From NCBI RefSeq assembly GCF_000430005.1, contig NZ_AUCY01000014.1:1-64000 (forward strand): a stretch of 64,000 nt of DNA, in the 5' to 3' direction. The position numbers were made by a program, and so were the translations under genes. This document shows, piece after piece, positions 16,590 through 25,942 of this stretch (the stretch's first letter is position 1; the number at the start of each line of letters is the position of its first letter). Source of the stretch: Desulfovibrio cuneatus DSM 11391. GTDB taxonomy: Bacteria > Desulfobacterota > Desulfovibrionia > Desulfovibrionales > Desulfovibrionaceae. The notes beneath the pieces are model-generated. The model was not told where the DNA came from and ran no database searches. It saw only the letters and a list, made by a program, of their open reading frames with translations.

Positions 16590-17606
16590 TTAGTAGAAGA
16601 AGTTCAGGTCCACGCGACGGTTCTGCTTGCGGTTACGCTCAGCAGTGTTGTCGATCATGGGAACGTTTTCGCCATAGAAGCCAGTCATGATCTGTGTTGG
16701 GCGCACACCTTTGGATTCAAGGTAGGCTTTCACAGTCTCAACGCGGCGGATGGCCAGGTCGTTGTTCAGCTTGATGGAACCCAGGTCACATGTGTGACCG
16801 TCGAGGCGAACCATGCGGTTGCTGTCACGCAGAATGGCAGCAGCTTCGTCCAGAATCGCGAAAGAATCTGGGGTCAGGCTGTCTTTGCCAAGCGGGAAGT
16901 GAGCTGTACGCAGCACGTCACGCACGCCGTTTACGTAAACGGTGTCGCGGGCAAACTTTTCACAAGCAGTGTTGCTGGTGATAAGTTCTTCAGCGATCAC
17001 GCTCACGCTACGGTCAGGACGCAGAGCAGCGATGTTGTCAAGCAGAGCCTGGCCTTCTTTGGTGTCAGCCACGGAAATGATGTGGAACACCAGACCGGGG
17101 TTAGCAGCAATAGCAGCCTGGGCAGCAGCAAGAGCGTCGCCACCACGGTTGTTTTCACCGTCAGACACTACGAACACAGCGGTGGGCTGTGCAATACCTG
17201 CGTACAGGTTCTGTGTCCAGTAGGAGATGCCATCGCCCATGGGGGTCAGGCGGCCAAACACTTCGTAGGTCTGCTTCAGTTTGCCTGCAGCAGCGTATAC
17301 GGTGTCGGGGTTAAAAGTCTGCTGAGCGCTCACTTCGCCAACTTTGGCGAAAGTGCGCAGGCCAGCAGTGTAACCCAGCTCAGGAATACGCTCGGCGAAA
17401 CGCTGAATAGCACGCTGTGCCATAAAGAATTTCTGCTCGCCGAAGCCTTTGTGCTGCATCATCATGGAGCCAGAGTAGTCGACCAGGAAGTCGAAGCTGG
17501 CTACACGAGGCTGCATGCCGCTGAAAGTAGGAGCCTTAGCTGACGCAACGCTTGCAAAAGCAAGGGTCAGCAGGGCAACTACTGTAGTAAGAGTCAAACG
17601 TTTCAT
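16590..17606 (-). CDS. Secreted vWA-domain protein with C-terminal OmpA peptidoglycan-binding domain
   Basis: The 338-residue protein begins with a signal peptide (residues 1-23, ending VASA). A von Willebrand A domain follows, with a near-complete MIDAS: DYSGSMMM for DxSxS, RLTPMGDG for the Thr, and VVSDGEN for the Asp. From about residue 240 there is an OmpA-like domain: LDGHTCDLGSIKLNNDLAIRRVETVKAYL and a closing NRKQNRRVDLNFFY. It is probably periplasmic or outer-membrane linked, with the OmpA part holding peptidoglycan and the vWA part holding a metal-dependent partner. A strong AGGAG site precedes the ATG. Codon choice (GCT, CGT) suggests high expression. The partner is unknown. Confidence 0.88.
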   Translation of the reverse strand: MKRLTLTTVVALLTLAFASVASAKAPTFSGMQPRVASFDFLVDYSGSMMMQHKGFGEQKFFMAQRAIQRFAERIPELGYTAGLRTFAKVGEVSAQQTFNPDTVYAAAGKLKQTYEVFGRLTPMGDGISYWTQNLYAGIAQPTAVFVVSDGENNRGGDALAAAQAAIAANPGLVFHIISVADTKEGQALLDNIAALRPDRSVSVIAEELITSNTACEKFARDTVYVNGVRDVLRTAHFPLGKDSLTPDSFAILDEAAAILRDSNRMVRLDGHTCDLGSIKLNNDLAIRRVETVKAYLESKGVRPTQIMTGFYGENVPMIDNTAERNRKQNRRVDLNFFY

Positions 17607-18065
17607 AGCTCCTCCGGAAATTGTTGTACAAGACTTGAATGGCTACTTTGTTTCACTTGCACGTCCTATATAACTACCTTTCCAGAAAAACACAAGTCCT
17701 TCCTAGAATAAAAAAGCTTATTCCTTGTGTTTTACTCTTCTCAGGCAAGGCTCTCAACGCCAGTTCTTCAACCCACTGTATTTTTTGGCTTTTACTCTTA
17801 ATGGTTATTTATACTCCTATATAATTACAATCTCACATCAATACATCATCTCTTAAAAAAACCAAAAAAAGTATTTCTTTGCAAATAGTTGTGCGCATGC
17901 CCCCCCCTGGAACCAGGACGGTAACGGGTGAATACTGTCCGGAAAAAAAATTTCCCAAAAAAATGAATCACACAACCAACTGACACAAATATACTTTCAC
18001 CATGACCTTTATTATTGTTACCCAGTGCTCTGTTACTGTAGGGTCACCCGCATACCAAGTACGGC
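17607..18065. other. AT-rich non-coding region upstream of the vWA-OmpA gene
   Basis: About 460 bp, distinctly richer in A+T than the coding DNA on either side, with long A and T runs near 17850-17970. No gene with a ribosome site or sensible composition was found. It presumably holds the strong promoter of the minus-strand vWA-OmpA gene and the 3' end of the ATPase transcript. Confidence 0.5.
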
Positions 18066-21000
18066 CTATAAGGGAACAAAGCTGGTGCTGGCAGCACGAA
18101 TTGCGCCGGATTGCATAACAAAGCACCGGGGCGCCGGGCTGCCCTGGACGTTGGCCTGCCCATTGGCCTGGAGGGCGGCCTGCACCAACACCTCTGCCGT
18201 TTGCGGATGGCAGGTAAAATACAGCAGTTGGTTGGCCTGACCAAATGCCCCCAGGGCGGCTGCCGTTTGGCCTGCCCTGGCCGGGTCTGCATTCACCAAA
18301 ATATCATCCATACATACGGGAACACTTTCCGCATTGGCTGTGTGGTTTTGAATGTAGGCAAGGCGCAGCGCAAGGTAAAACTGTTCCCGCGTGCCCTGGC
18401 TCAGGGCTTTTTCCGCGTCCTTCCGTTCCCCGCTGCGGTGCATGGCATAAAACCGTTCCTCTTCTTCCCCCGTGCACAAGCCTTCATATTCACCCTGGGT
18501 AATGGCCCGGAACAAGGCACTGGCCATGCCCACAACCCCCTGTTGCCCGGCACCTTCCACCCTGTTTTTGGCTACCAGAAGCAACTGGCGGGCCATGGTG
18601 GCCACCCGCCATTCCCGCAGGGTTTCTTCCAGTTGCTCGCGCAAAGTGGCCTCTTTTTGGCGTAAGGCAGAGGTGCCCCCGTCTGCCGCAAGGCGGCGCA
18701 TACCTTCCTCCAGGGTGCCACCACGCTCTGCCAGGGTGGTCAGTTCAGCCTCGCACGAGTGCAGGCCAGCGGTGGCTTCCTCATGGGCCACCTCCAAATC
18801 TGCCAGGCAATACTGTTCAAAAGAGGCAATATACGCTTCCACTGAAGTGCGCTCTTCATGGGCCGGGGCATAAAATGCCGCCATAATTTCGCGCTGCATA
18901 CTGGCGTGCTGTTCACGCTGTTGCCACAAGGCAAACCTGCGGCGAAAATCCTCCTGAGAACTGACACCAGCGTCTGCCATGAGGGAAGTCAGCTTTTCCG
19001 CCGCCACAGCCGCAGCCACCCCGGCTCCCTGTTTTTCCGCCTCCAGGGCTGTTCGCTGTTCTTCCAAAGCCTTCATGCGGGCCTTGGCCTGGGCACTGGC
19101 TTCCACCAACTCTGCCACAGCATACAGCACCTGCACCGCTTCTTGCAGGGTTTGCTCCAGGCCTTTACGGCCCACTTCCTGCTCCTGGGTAAGCAGCATG
19201 TCCTGCAAGCCCTGGGGCACAACTACCCCGGCCCGCTGGGCAAGGGCCGCAACGCGCTGTATGTATTCCCAAAGGGATGCGGCAATGTCCTTGCCCTCTT
19301 GCTGGGCAGCTTCCCATTGTTTTTTGCGCTCCCGCAGGGTCAGGGCCAGGGCAAAGGCTTCCTTGGCGGTTTCCGGGCTCAACACAGCGGAAAAACCTTG
19401 CCCGGCTAACCATTGCTGCCACTGGGCCTTGCCCTTGGCCAGTGCTTGCTGGCAAGCAGTTGCTGCGGCCACAGCCTTGGCATGGCTGGCGCGCACCAGC
19501 TCAAACTGGCGCTGCCGTTCCGCCCAGGTGCTGCCTTCTGCCATGGCCTGCACGGCCTGCTCCCGCAACCCATGCAGGGCAACAAGGCGCATGGCAAGCC
19601 CTGCCAGGGCAGCTTCCAGGGCCTGCCTCCCTGCGGGCTGGTGGGCAAACAAGGTCTCGCTTTCTTTCTGGTCTTCGGCCTGTACGCTGGCAATATCTTC
19701 TATGCTTTGTCTTGCCGCAGCATGGTGCCCCGCACAGCGGGCCACAGCCCATGGGGTAAGCCCCACCGCAAAAAAGGGCATTGCATGGGCTGTATGCAGG
19801 CATTCAAGGCACGCGCCTTCAGCTTCTGCCACAAGGCGGGAACTTTCCTGCAACAACTTGTGCGCCAGCCGGGCCGCTTCCACCCGTTCAAAAAAGGCGG
19901 GCACTTCATCCACCGGGGTGGAAGCTTCCAGCCCAAGGGCAGCAAGCTGCCTGCCCCACACTTCAGCCGCCGTGGCATAACGTGTTGTGGCTGCCGCCAC
20001 CAACTCTTCAAGCCCTTGCACCCGTTGCACCGCAGTGGCAACACGCTGCTGGCACATTTCCAGTTCGCGCCGCTCGCGTTCCGCAAGGGCAGCCCTGGCC
20101 CGCATGCGTTCCAGAGTTTGCACAAACGTCCCCACCGCTGTTTCATCCGGCAGGCTGGCACCAGCCTCTGGCAAAGCAAAGGGGCACCAGCCTTCCATGC
20201 TGCGCACCAGCCCTGTTCCTTCCTCTTCAAACCGCTCCAGGGCTTCCTTGGCCCGGCTCCTGGTTTGGCACCACACATTCATGGCAGGCACCCCGGCATC
20301 AAGCTGCACAGAAGCCCGCACCCCTGCCGCGCGCCGGGCCAGCACCAATGCCCCCACCGCAGCCAGACCAAGGCCAGCCGCAACCCAGGCAAACATCCCT
20401 TCCCCGCCGCGCAAGGCAAAAAAGCCTGAAGCCACGGCAAAAGACAGCAGCACAAAGGCCACCAGCCCTACCGGCCCCAAAAACCAGCGTTGCTGTTGCT
20501 GGCGGGGCGGGGCCACCATGTCTGCCACCATTCTGTCTGCTTCATCATATTGCACACGCTCACGGCGCAAGGCAGCCACGGTGCGTTCCAGCGCCCTGGC
20601 AAGGGAAAGCCGCTTTTCGGCTTCCTCCTCGGCGGGGGTGCCTGCAAAGGGCTGCAACCGGGTTTCCCCCAGGGCAGCTTCTTCCCTGGTTTCTTGCAGG
20701 GCAAGTTTGGCAAGCTCCAGGCGTTCTGTTTCTTTTTCCTGGCTGCGCCGGGCCTGGTGCAACGCTTCCCCATATTCCCGGCACAAAGCCCGTGCCCGGC
20801 TGGTGGTATCGGCACTGGCAAGGCGCTGCTCTGTCCACTGGGGGTGTACGGCATGCAGGGCACGCGCAAAGGCTTGCCTGCCTTCATCTACCCGGCGCAC
20901 CAGCGTATCAAGCGAAGCAAGGGCAGCTTCTGCCTGGGCCAGCTTGCCGGAAAACCGTTCTCCCTCCAGCGGCGTGGGCAAGGCTGCGTCCTCAGGCTGT

Positions 21001-22370
21001 TCCTGCACCGCACGTGAATGTTCTGCCAGTTCAGCCCCAAGAGTTTGCTGCTGTGCTTCCAGGCGCTGTGCCTCAAGCTGGGTGCGGCCTGCCTCTTCCC
21101 CAAGGGCGGCAAGTTCCTTTTCCCAGCGGTGCAACTGCTCCCGCGTGGCAACACTCACATCCACTGCCACAAGTTGCGCTTCTTCCCAGCCAAGGCGTTC
21201 CAGCCCTTCCTGCTGCTGGGCCGCAAGCTGCTGGCAGGTTTGGCGTAGCAAAGGCAGTTGCTCTGCCATGGCCCGCTTGCCCCCAACCTGTTCTTGCAGG
21301 GCCTGCACTTCTCCTGCCAAAACAAGGGAGGCCGTTTGCCCGCCAAGGGTACCCAATTCCTGCACAAGCCGTTGCAGGCGCAGGCTGGCGGCTTCTTCAG
21401 TCACGGTGCGTTCTTCCTGCTGGCGCAAAAGCGATTCCAGGCGCACAAGGGCGTCTGGGGCGAAACAATACGGCCCCGCAGAAGGAGCCTGCACTTGCTC
21501 CGCCCCACTGCTGTGCTCTTGTGCAGCATGAAAATCTTCTGCATGCACAGGGGCAGGGCCTTCAACCCCTGCCAGAGCCGCCATGCTGCCTTGCGCTGCA
21601 AGCAGTGCTTCATACTGCGGCCACAGGCCAATGCGCCGGGAAAAGTTTTGCTTTTGCTCAAAAAGGGCTGCCCGCCGGGTGCCACACTGGTCACGCTGGG
21701 TACGTGTTTCTTCCAGCTCTGCCCGTAACGTTCTGTACAGCGCAGCCTCTTCCCCCACTGTGGCAAGCTCTTGCTCCAACACATCCAATTGGGCCACAAG
21801 GTTGTTCAAAGGTGCGCTTACCCCGGCTCTGTCTTGCTTCAGCAAGTCATCAGCCCGCTTCCCAAGCTGCTTCAGGGCAGCGCCAGGGGCAACTTTCAAG
21901 CCAAAGGCGGCAGCGTGCAGGGCATGGCGCACACTGTCACCGTCCAGGGAAGTGGCATCCATAAGGGAACGCAGGTTGAAGGCAAACACATTATCATACA
22001 CATCCGGGGTAATGCTGCCCAGCAGGGCGTAAAATTCTTCTTCTGCAAGCTGCTCGCCCCCGGCCCGGAAAATTTCCACCCCTTTGCCGCGGGCAAGGGG
22101 CCGCCGCACAAGGGTTATGTCCCCTGCTGTCTGACTATGCAAAAACAGGCTGCCCCCGGCCACGCTGGCTTTGCGGCTTTGGGCCATAAAGGGGTCCAGG
22201 GAAGAATTGCCACGCTTATAGCCAAACAGCATGGCCCGGAAAAAGGCCATGGTGGTGCTTTTGCCCGCCTCGTTATGGCCCAGAAAAATATTGCACCCCG
22301 ATGAAAGCGATTCTATTTCCTGCTCCGCAAGAATACCAAAGCGGTCTACACGAACACGGTCAATACGCAT
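18066..22370 (-). CDS. Large SMC-like AAA ATPase, YhaN/SbcC type
   Basis: A 1434-residue coiled-coil ATPase. The Walker A FLGHNEAGKST is at residues 29-39, and the C-terminal signature LSQGTREQFYLALRLAYIQN and Walker B VCMDDILVNADP lie in the last 150 residues, giving the split-ATPase plan of SMC/SbcC proteins. Between them are about 1000 residues of Glu/Gln/Ala-rich coiled coil. Around residues 640-690 two hydrophobic stretches (WFLGPVGLVAFVLLSFAVA and FAWVAAGLGLAAVGALVLA) look like membrane helices, a feature of YhaN-type proteins and absent from SbcC. It overlaps the nuclease partner upstream by one base. Probable role: DNA end processing or repair with that nuclease. Confidence 0.88.
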   Translation of the reverse strand: MRIDRVRVDRFGILAEQEIESLSSGCNIFLGHNEAGKSTTMAFFRAMLFGYKRGNSSLDPFMAQSRKASVAGGSLFLHSQTAGDITLVRRPLARGKGVEIFRAGGEQLAEEEFYALLGSITPDVYDNVFAFNLRSLMDATSLDGDSVRHALHAAAFGLKVAPGAALKQLGKRADDLLKQDRAGVSAPLNNLVAQLDVLEQELATVGEEAALYRTLRAELEETRTQRDQCGTRRAALFEQKQNFSRRIGLWPQYEALLAAQGSMAALAGVEGPAPVHAEDFHAAQEHSSGAEQVQAPSAGPYCFAPDALVRLESLLRQQEERTVTEEAASLRLQRLVQELGTLGGQTASLVLAGEVQALQEQVGGKRAMAEQLPLLRQTCQQLAAQQQEGLERLGWEEAQLVAVDVSVATREQLHRWEKELAALGEEAGRTQLEAQRLEAQQQTLGAELAEHSRAVQEQPEDAALPTPLEGERFSGKLAQAEAALASLDTLVRRVDEGRQAFARALHAVHPQWTEQRLASADTTSRARALCREYGEALHQARRSQEKETERLELAKLALQETREEAALGETRLQPFAGTPAEEEAEKRLSLARALERTVAALRRERVQYDEADRMVADMVAPPRQQQQRWFLGPVGLVAFVLLSFAVASGFFALRGGEGMFAWVAAGLGLAAVGALVLARRAAGVRASVQLDAGVPAMNVWCQTRSRAKEALERFEEEGTGLVRSMEGWCPFALPEAGASLPDETAVGTFVQTLERMRARAALAERERRELEMCQQRVATAVQRVQGLEELVAAATTRYATAAEVWGRQLAALGLEASTPVDEVPAFFERVEAARLAHKLLQESSRLVAEAEGACLECLHTAHAMPFFAVGLTPWAVARCAGHHAAARQSIEDIASVQAEDQKESETLFAHQPAGRQALEAALAGLAMRLVALHGLREQAVQAMAEGSTWAERQRQFELVRASHAKAVAAATACQQALAKGKAQWQQWLAGQGFSAVLSPETAKEAFALALTLRERKKQWEAAQQEGKDIAASLWEYIQRVAALAQRAGVVVPQGLQDMLLTQEQEVGRKGLEQTLQEAVQVLYAVAELVEASAQAKARMKALEEQRTALEAEKQGAGVAAAVAAEKLTSLMADAGVSSQEDFRRRFALWQQREQHASMQREIMAAFYAPAHEERTSVEAYIASFEQYCLADLEVAHEEATAGLHSCEAELTTLAERGGTLEEGMRRLAADGGTSALRQKEATLREQLEETLREWRVATMARQLLLVAKNRVEGAGQQGVVGMASALFRAITQGEYEGLCTGEEEERFYAMHRSGERKDAEKALSQGTREQFYLALRLAYIQNHTANAESVPVCMDDILVNADPARAGQTAAALGAFGQANQLLYFTCHPQTAEVLVQAALQANGQANVQGSPAPRCFVMQSGAIRAASTSFVPL

Positions 22371-23734
22371 TACTCCACCTCCAGAAGGTCAAGGCACAGC
22401 AGGTGCGCCTCCTGGGCCATGGCTGTTTCTTCTTCCGGGGTAACGGCAGGCAGATAACGGCGAATTTTCCGCAGTTTTTTCAACAACACTTCATCGGCTT
22501 GTTCCCAGGCCCCGTGCAGTTGGGCAGGCTCAGCCTGCCATTCGCCCATAAGGCGGAACGTTTCCCCCACCAAATCGGGCCGGGCGGCAAGGGCTTCAAA
22601 GTCAAGCTGCGGCTGCGTGGCAATGCGAATATCGCGCACGAATATGCCAAAGCGCGATAACTGACCGGAAAGTTGCCGTTGCAAATCTTCCCGCACATCC
22701 TTCTGGGCCAGTTCCTTATGCAGGGGCGTTCTGCCTTCCAGCACAAGGCGGGCCACCAGCACTTCAGGGATAACGCCAAGGCCTGCTTCTTCCACAAAGG
22801 CAGCCGCTTCCGCCTGCATAGCCTGGTGGGCCTCCGCAAGGCACTGGCTGGCAAATGCTTCCAGTTGCAACAATGTTACTACGCCCTCTTCCTCTTCCGG
22901 CTGCAAGGAACCTGCGTCAAGGCACACCCGTTGCCACACCACCGGGGCAATGGGCACATGAAGGGCAGAAACTATTTTTTTGCCGCGCACCCGCACCACA
23001 GTGCAGCCGTGCACACCCCCTTCATTGACATGCAACCCCTGAAGGCTGCCAGGGTACACAGCATACGGGGCTGTGCCTGTGCCGCGCAGCACCCAACGGG
23101 TGTGCACGTGCCCAAGGGCCCAGTAATCCAGCGCGGCTTCTTGCAGGTCTTGCACCGTGCAGGGGGCATAGGCTGCGTGTTCCCCGGCTTGCCCCTGCAC
23201 CGCACAGTGCAGCACACCAAGCTGGAACACGTCTGGAAGCAGCAGGGAAGGCTCCTTACGCCGGAACTGCCGGGCAAGGTTGCGCCCTTCTGCGGCACTG
23301 GTATGGCTTACCCCATGCACCAGGGCCAACGCCTCGCCCCCGCGCATAACGCTATGCACAGCCACTTCCGGGGAAAATGCCGTGACGTTGTCTGGCCAGG
23401 GAAAGGGCTGCTCTTCCAGGGGGTCATGGTTACCATGGGCAAGAAACACCCGCACGTTGTGTTCCTTTAAGGTCAGGAACGCCTTGTTCAGGGCAAAACG
23501 GCTGGCAAGGCTGCCTTTGGCACTGTCATACACGTCCCCTGCAAGCACCAGAAAATCTGCTTGCGCCGAAAGGCATACGGAAACCAGCCGCTCCAGGGCG
23601 GTATAGGTGGCTTCCAGCACAGTGGTACCCACACTTTTTTCCTGGGGTGAAAGTGTTTCCAGGCTACGGTTCAGCCCCCGGAACGGGGCACCCAGGTGCA
23701 GGTCTGCGGCGTGAACAAAGGTAAAGGTGGTCAT
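22370..23734 (-). CDS. Metallophosphoesterase DNA repair exonuclease, YhaO/SbcD type
   Basis: Partner nuclease of the large ATPase. About 454 residues from the ATG at 23734, which gives the expected MTTFTFVHAADLHLGAPF start; an in-frame ATG at 23779 adds 15 residues. Calcineurin-like phosphoesterase motifs are in order: DLHLG, LVLAGDVYDSA, AHGNHDPLEEQPFPW, and a late GHVHTRWVL. Mre11/SbcD proteins use these to bind two metal ions. The C-terminal 180 residues form the YhaO-type cap. Its stop overlaps the ATPase start by one base, so the pair is translationally coupled. Confidence 0.9.
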   Translation of the reverse strand: MTTFTFVHAADLHLGAPFRGLNRSLETLSPQEKSVGTTVLEATYTALERLVSVCLSAQADFLVLAGDVYDSAKGSLASRFALNKAFLTLKEHNVRVFLAHGNHDPLEEQPFPWPDNVTAFSPEVAVHSVMRGGEALALVHGVSHTSAAEGRNLARQFRRKEPSLLLPDVFQLGVLHCAVQGQAGEHAAYAPCTVQDLQEAALDYWALGHVHTRWVLRGTGTAPYAVYPGSLQGLHVNEGGVHGCTVVRVRGKKIVSALHVPIAPVVWQRVCLDAGSLQPEEEEGVVTLLQLEAFASQCLAEAHQAMQAEAAAFVEEAGLGVIPEVLVARLVLEGRTPLHKELAQKDVREDLQRQLSGQLSRFGIFVRDIRIATQPQLDFEALAARPDLVGETFRLMGEWQAEPAQLHGAWEQADEVLLKKLRKIRRYLPAVTPEEETAMAQEAHLLCLDLLEVE

Positions 23735-23932
23735 GGTGGCTCTGTGGTTAGTCAAGAAAGAAAAAGTGACCAAAAGCATATCTCATTTTGCCACAAGACA
23801 AAAGGGGAAAGCAGCGCATGGCCCCATGAGGCCGTTGACGAGGTTCCCCCTTGCAGGTACATAACGCGCACAAAGCATTTTTGACAAAAAGCACTACAAA
23901 ATACAAAACACCCTTTCACCCCAGCCCGTACC

Positions 23933-25090
23933 ATGACAACAGCCCCCCTGCCCTGGATTTTGCACCTGGACATGGACGCGTTTTACGCCTCCGTGGAGCA
24001 ACGCGACGAACCGCGCTACCGGGGGCGGCCTGTGATTATTGGGGGGGGCGACAGGGGCGTAGTAGCCACCTGTTCCTATGAGGCCAGAAAATTCGGGGTA
24101 CGTTCAGCCATGCCCATTAGCGAGGCCCGCAGGCTGTGCCCCCAGGCCATTTATGTTATGCCGCGCATGGCCCATTACCAGGAAGTGTCCCAAACGGTCA
24201 TGCAGGTGCTGCACAGCTATTCCCCGCTGGTGGAGCAAGCTTCCATTGATGAGGCGTACCTTGATTTTACCGGGCTGGAACTTGTGGAGAGTGACGTGCG
24301 GGCCAGGGCCCAGCGCTTGCAAGCCGAGGTAAAGGAAGCCACCGGGTTAAGCTGTTCCCTGGGGCTTGCCCCCGTAAAATTTCTGGCAAAAATAGCTTCC
24401 GACATGCATAAACCCGCCGGTGTTACGGTGCTTGCCCACCATGCTGTGCCTGCCTTTCTGGCCCGCCTGCCGGTGGGGAAAATTCCCGGCGTGGGCAAAC
24501 AAACAGGCCTGGTGCTGGAAACATTGAGCGTGCACTATGCGGCAGATATACTGCGCTACCCGCGTGAATTTTGGGAACGCAAACTTGGCAAGGCTGGGCT
24601 GGCCCTGTATGAACGGGCCCAAGGCATAGACCCGCGCCCAGTCACCCCGTATACCGAGCCCAAGTCGGAAAGTGCGGAAAATACGTTTGATGCAGACACC
24701 AGCGACCCTGCCGTGCTGGCCCGCTGGCTGTTTGCCCAGGCGGAGCGAGTGGGGGCACGCCTGCGCAAAGGGGGCCGCAAAGGGCGCACCATTACCCTGA
24801 AAATGAAGTTCAGCGACTTTACGCAAATTACCCGCAGCCGCACCCTGCCCACCGCCACCAACACCACGCGGGTCATTTACGAAACCGCCCTGGCCCTGCT
24901 GCATGAACAAAAAAACACCCAGCGCCTGCGCCTGATTGGGCTGGGGGTTTCCCAGTTTGGGGAAGTGCCCCGCCAACTTGGTTTTTTTGATACCCCGGAA
25001 GACCCGCGGGAAGCCAAACTGGACGCCACCCTAGATGCCCTGCGGGAGAAGTTTGGGCCAGCGGCTATTGTGCGGGGCAGGATATTATAA
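23933..25090 (+). CDS. dinB: DNA polymerase IV
   Basis: Y-family translesion polymerase. The 385-residue protein has the catalytic LHLDMDAFYASVEQRD (residues 10-25), CSYEARKFGVRSAMPISEA, the second acidic site QASIDEAYLDFTGLE, the helix-hairpin-helix LPVGKIPGVGKQTGLVLE, and a little-finger domain. The extreme C-terminus lacks an obvious beta-clamp pentapeptide. It is transcribed divergently from the YhaO/YhaN-like pair, with about 200 bp between the starts. A shared DNA-damage promoter is plausible, but no LexA-type palindrome could be confirmed. Confidence 0.95.
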   Translation: MTTAPLPWILHLDMDAFYASVEQRDEPRYRGRPVIIGGGDRGVVATCSYEARKFGVRSAMPISEARRLCPQAIYVMPRMAHYQEVSQTVMQVLHSYSPLVEQASIDEAYLDFTGLELVESDVRARAQRLQAEVKEATGLSCSLGLAPVKFLAKIASDMHKPAGVTVLAHHAVPAFLARLPVGKIPGVGKQTGLVLETLSVHYAADILRYPREFWERKLGKAGLALYERAQGIDPRPVTPYTEPKSESAENTFDADTSDPAVLARWLFAQAERVGARLRKGGRKGRTITLKMKFSDFTQITRSRTLPTATNTTRVIYETALALLHEQKNTQRLRLIGLGVSQFGEVPRQLGFFDTPEDPREAKLDATLDALREKFGPAAIVRGRIL

Positions 25091-25142
25091 GCACATATGC
25101 TTACCCTACCCCCCAAGGGATTACTGATTACATTACGGTACC

Positions 25143-25889
25143 CTAATAAATGCTGAACTCAAAATATTTACGGCTTAAATTGTCATATTCACCACTGCTG
25201 CGCAGGTCCATAATAGCCTGGTTCACCGCCTTGCGCTCCTTTTCCAGTCCCTTGCGCAGCACAATGCGTGAATCTTCCTGCATCATCACAGGGGGGCCCA
25301 CCACCTCAACGGTGTCGTCTGCATCAGTGCGCATGTGGTTGTACGCCACCAGGCTATCAAGGAAAACCAGATCGACCTTGCCAGCACGGAGGGCTTCAAT
25401 GGCTTCATCATGCTTGGCAAACGTAATAATTGTTGCATCGCCATAATTTTTCCGCAGGTACACTTCCTGAAACGTGCCCCCCTGCGCCCCCAGCCTTTTA
25501 CCCCGCAGGCCTTCCTTGGAAGGAAGGGCAGTGAAACCCACCCCAAGAAACACATTGGAAGCACGGTAGTACCTGTCGGAAAACAGCACAACCTTCTCGC
25601 GTTCCGGCGTTCTGCCCATGCCAGCCACCGCCATATCCAGCTCATTACGTTGCAGGCGCGGAATAATTTCATCAAAAGCAACGGCCTGTATTTCACACGT
25701 GCGGTTCATGCTGCGGCACAGGGCCTGGGCCATGTCATAATCAAACCCGGCAAGGGCACCAGTTGCCTTGTCTTTGTAGGCAAACGGGGAGTAATACGCT
25801 TCCACAGCCACCCGCAGCACAGATGGGCTGGCGGCGGCACAACAAGCACCCCCAAATACCAAAAAAAACGTCAGGACAAAAAAGCGCAT
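25143..25889 (-). CDS. Periplasmic amino-acid-type solute-binding protein (ABC, family 3)
   Basis: Captures a small polar solute, probably an amino acid, in the periplasm. About 248 residues from the ATG at 25889, chosen for its TAGGAG site and the signal peptide MRFFVLTFFLVFGGACCAAAS; a longer reading begins at 25949 and would overlap the next gene. Family 3 features are AYYSPFAYKDKATGALAGFDYDMAQAL, MAVAGMGRTPEREKVVLFS, GKRLGAQGGTF and a C-terminal RKGLEKERKAVNQAI. The GACC just before the cleavage site could also allow lipidation. No permease or ATPase for it is adjacent. Confidence 0.85.
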   Translation of the reverse strand: MRFFVLTFFLVFGGACCAAASPSVLRVAVEAYYSPFAYKDKATGALAGFDYDMAQALCRSMNRTCEIQAVAFDEIIPRLQRNELDMAVAGMGRTPEREKVVLFSDRYYRASNVFLGVGFTALPSKEGLRGKRLGAQGGTFQEVYLRKNYGDATIITFAKHDEAIEALRAGKVDLVFLDSLVAYNHMRTDADDTVEVVGPPVMMQEDSRIVLRKGLEKERKAVNQAIMDLRSSGEYDNLSRKYFEFSIY

Positions 25890-25942
25890 ACCGTCTCCTA
25901 TGTCAGGCCTTCCCACAAGCAATATATTACTGTGGCTCCAGC

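Noticed and set aside
17639-17824. Small open frame in the AT-rich region upstream of the vWA-OmpA gene
   Set aside because: Composition and residues do not look like a protein and no ribosome site was found; it would overlap the promoter region.
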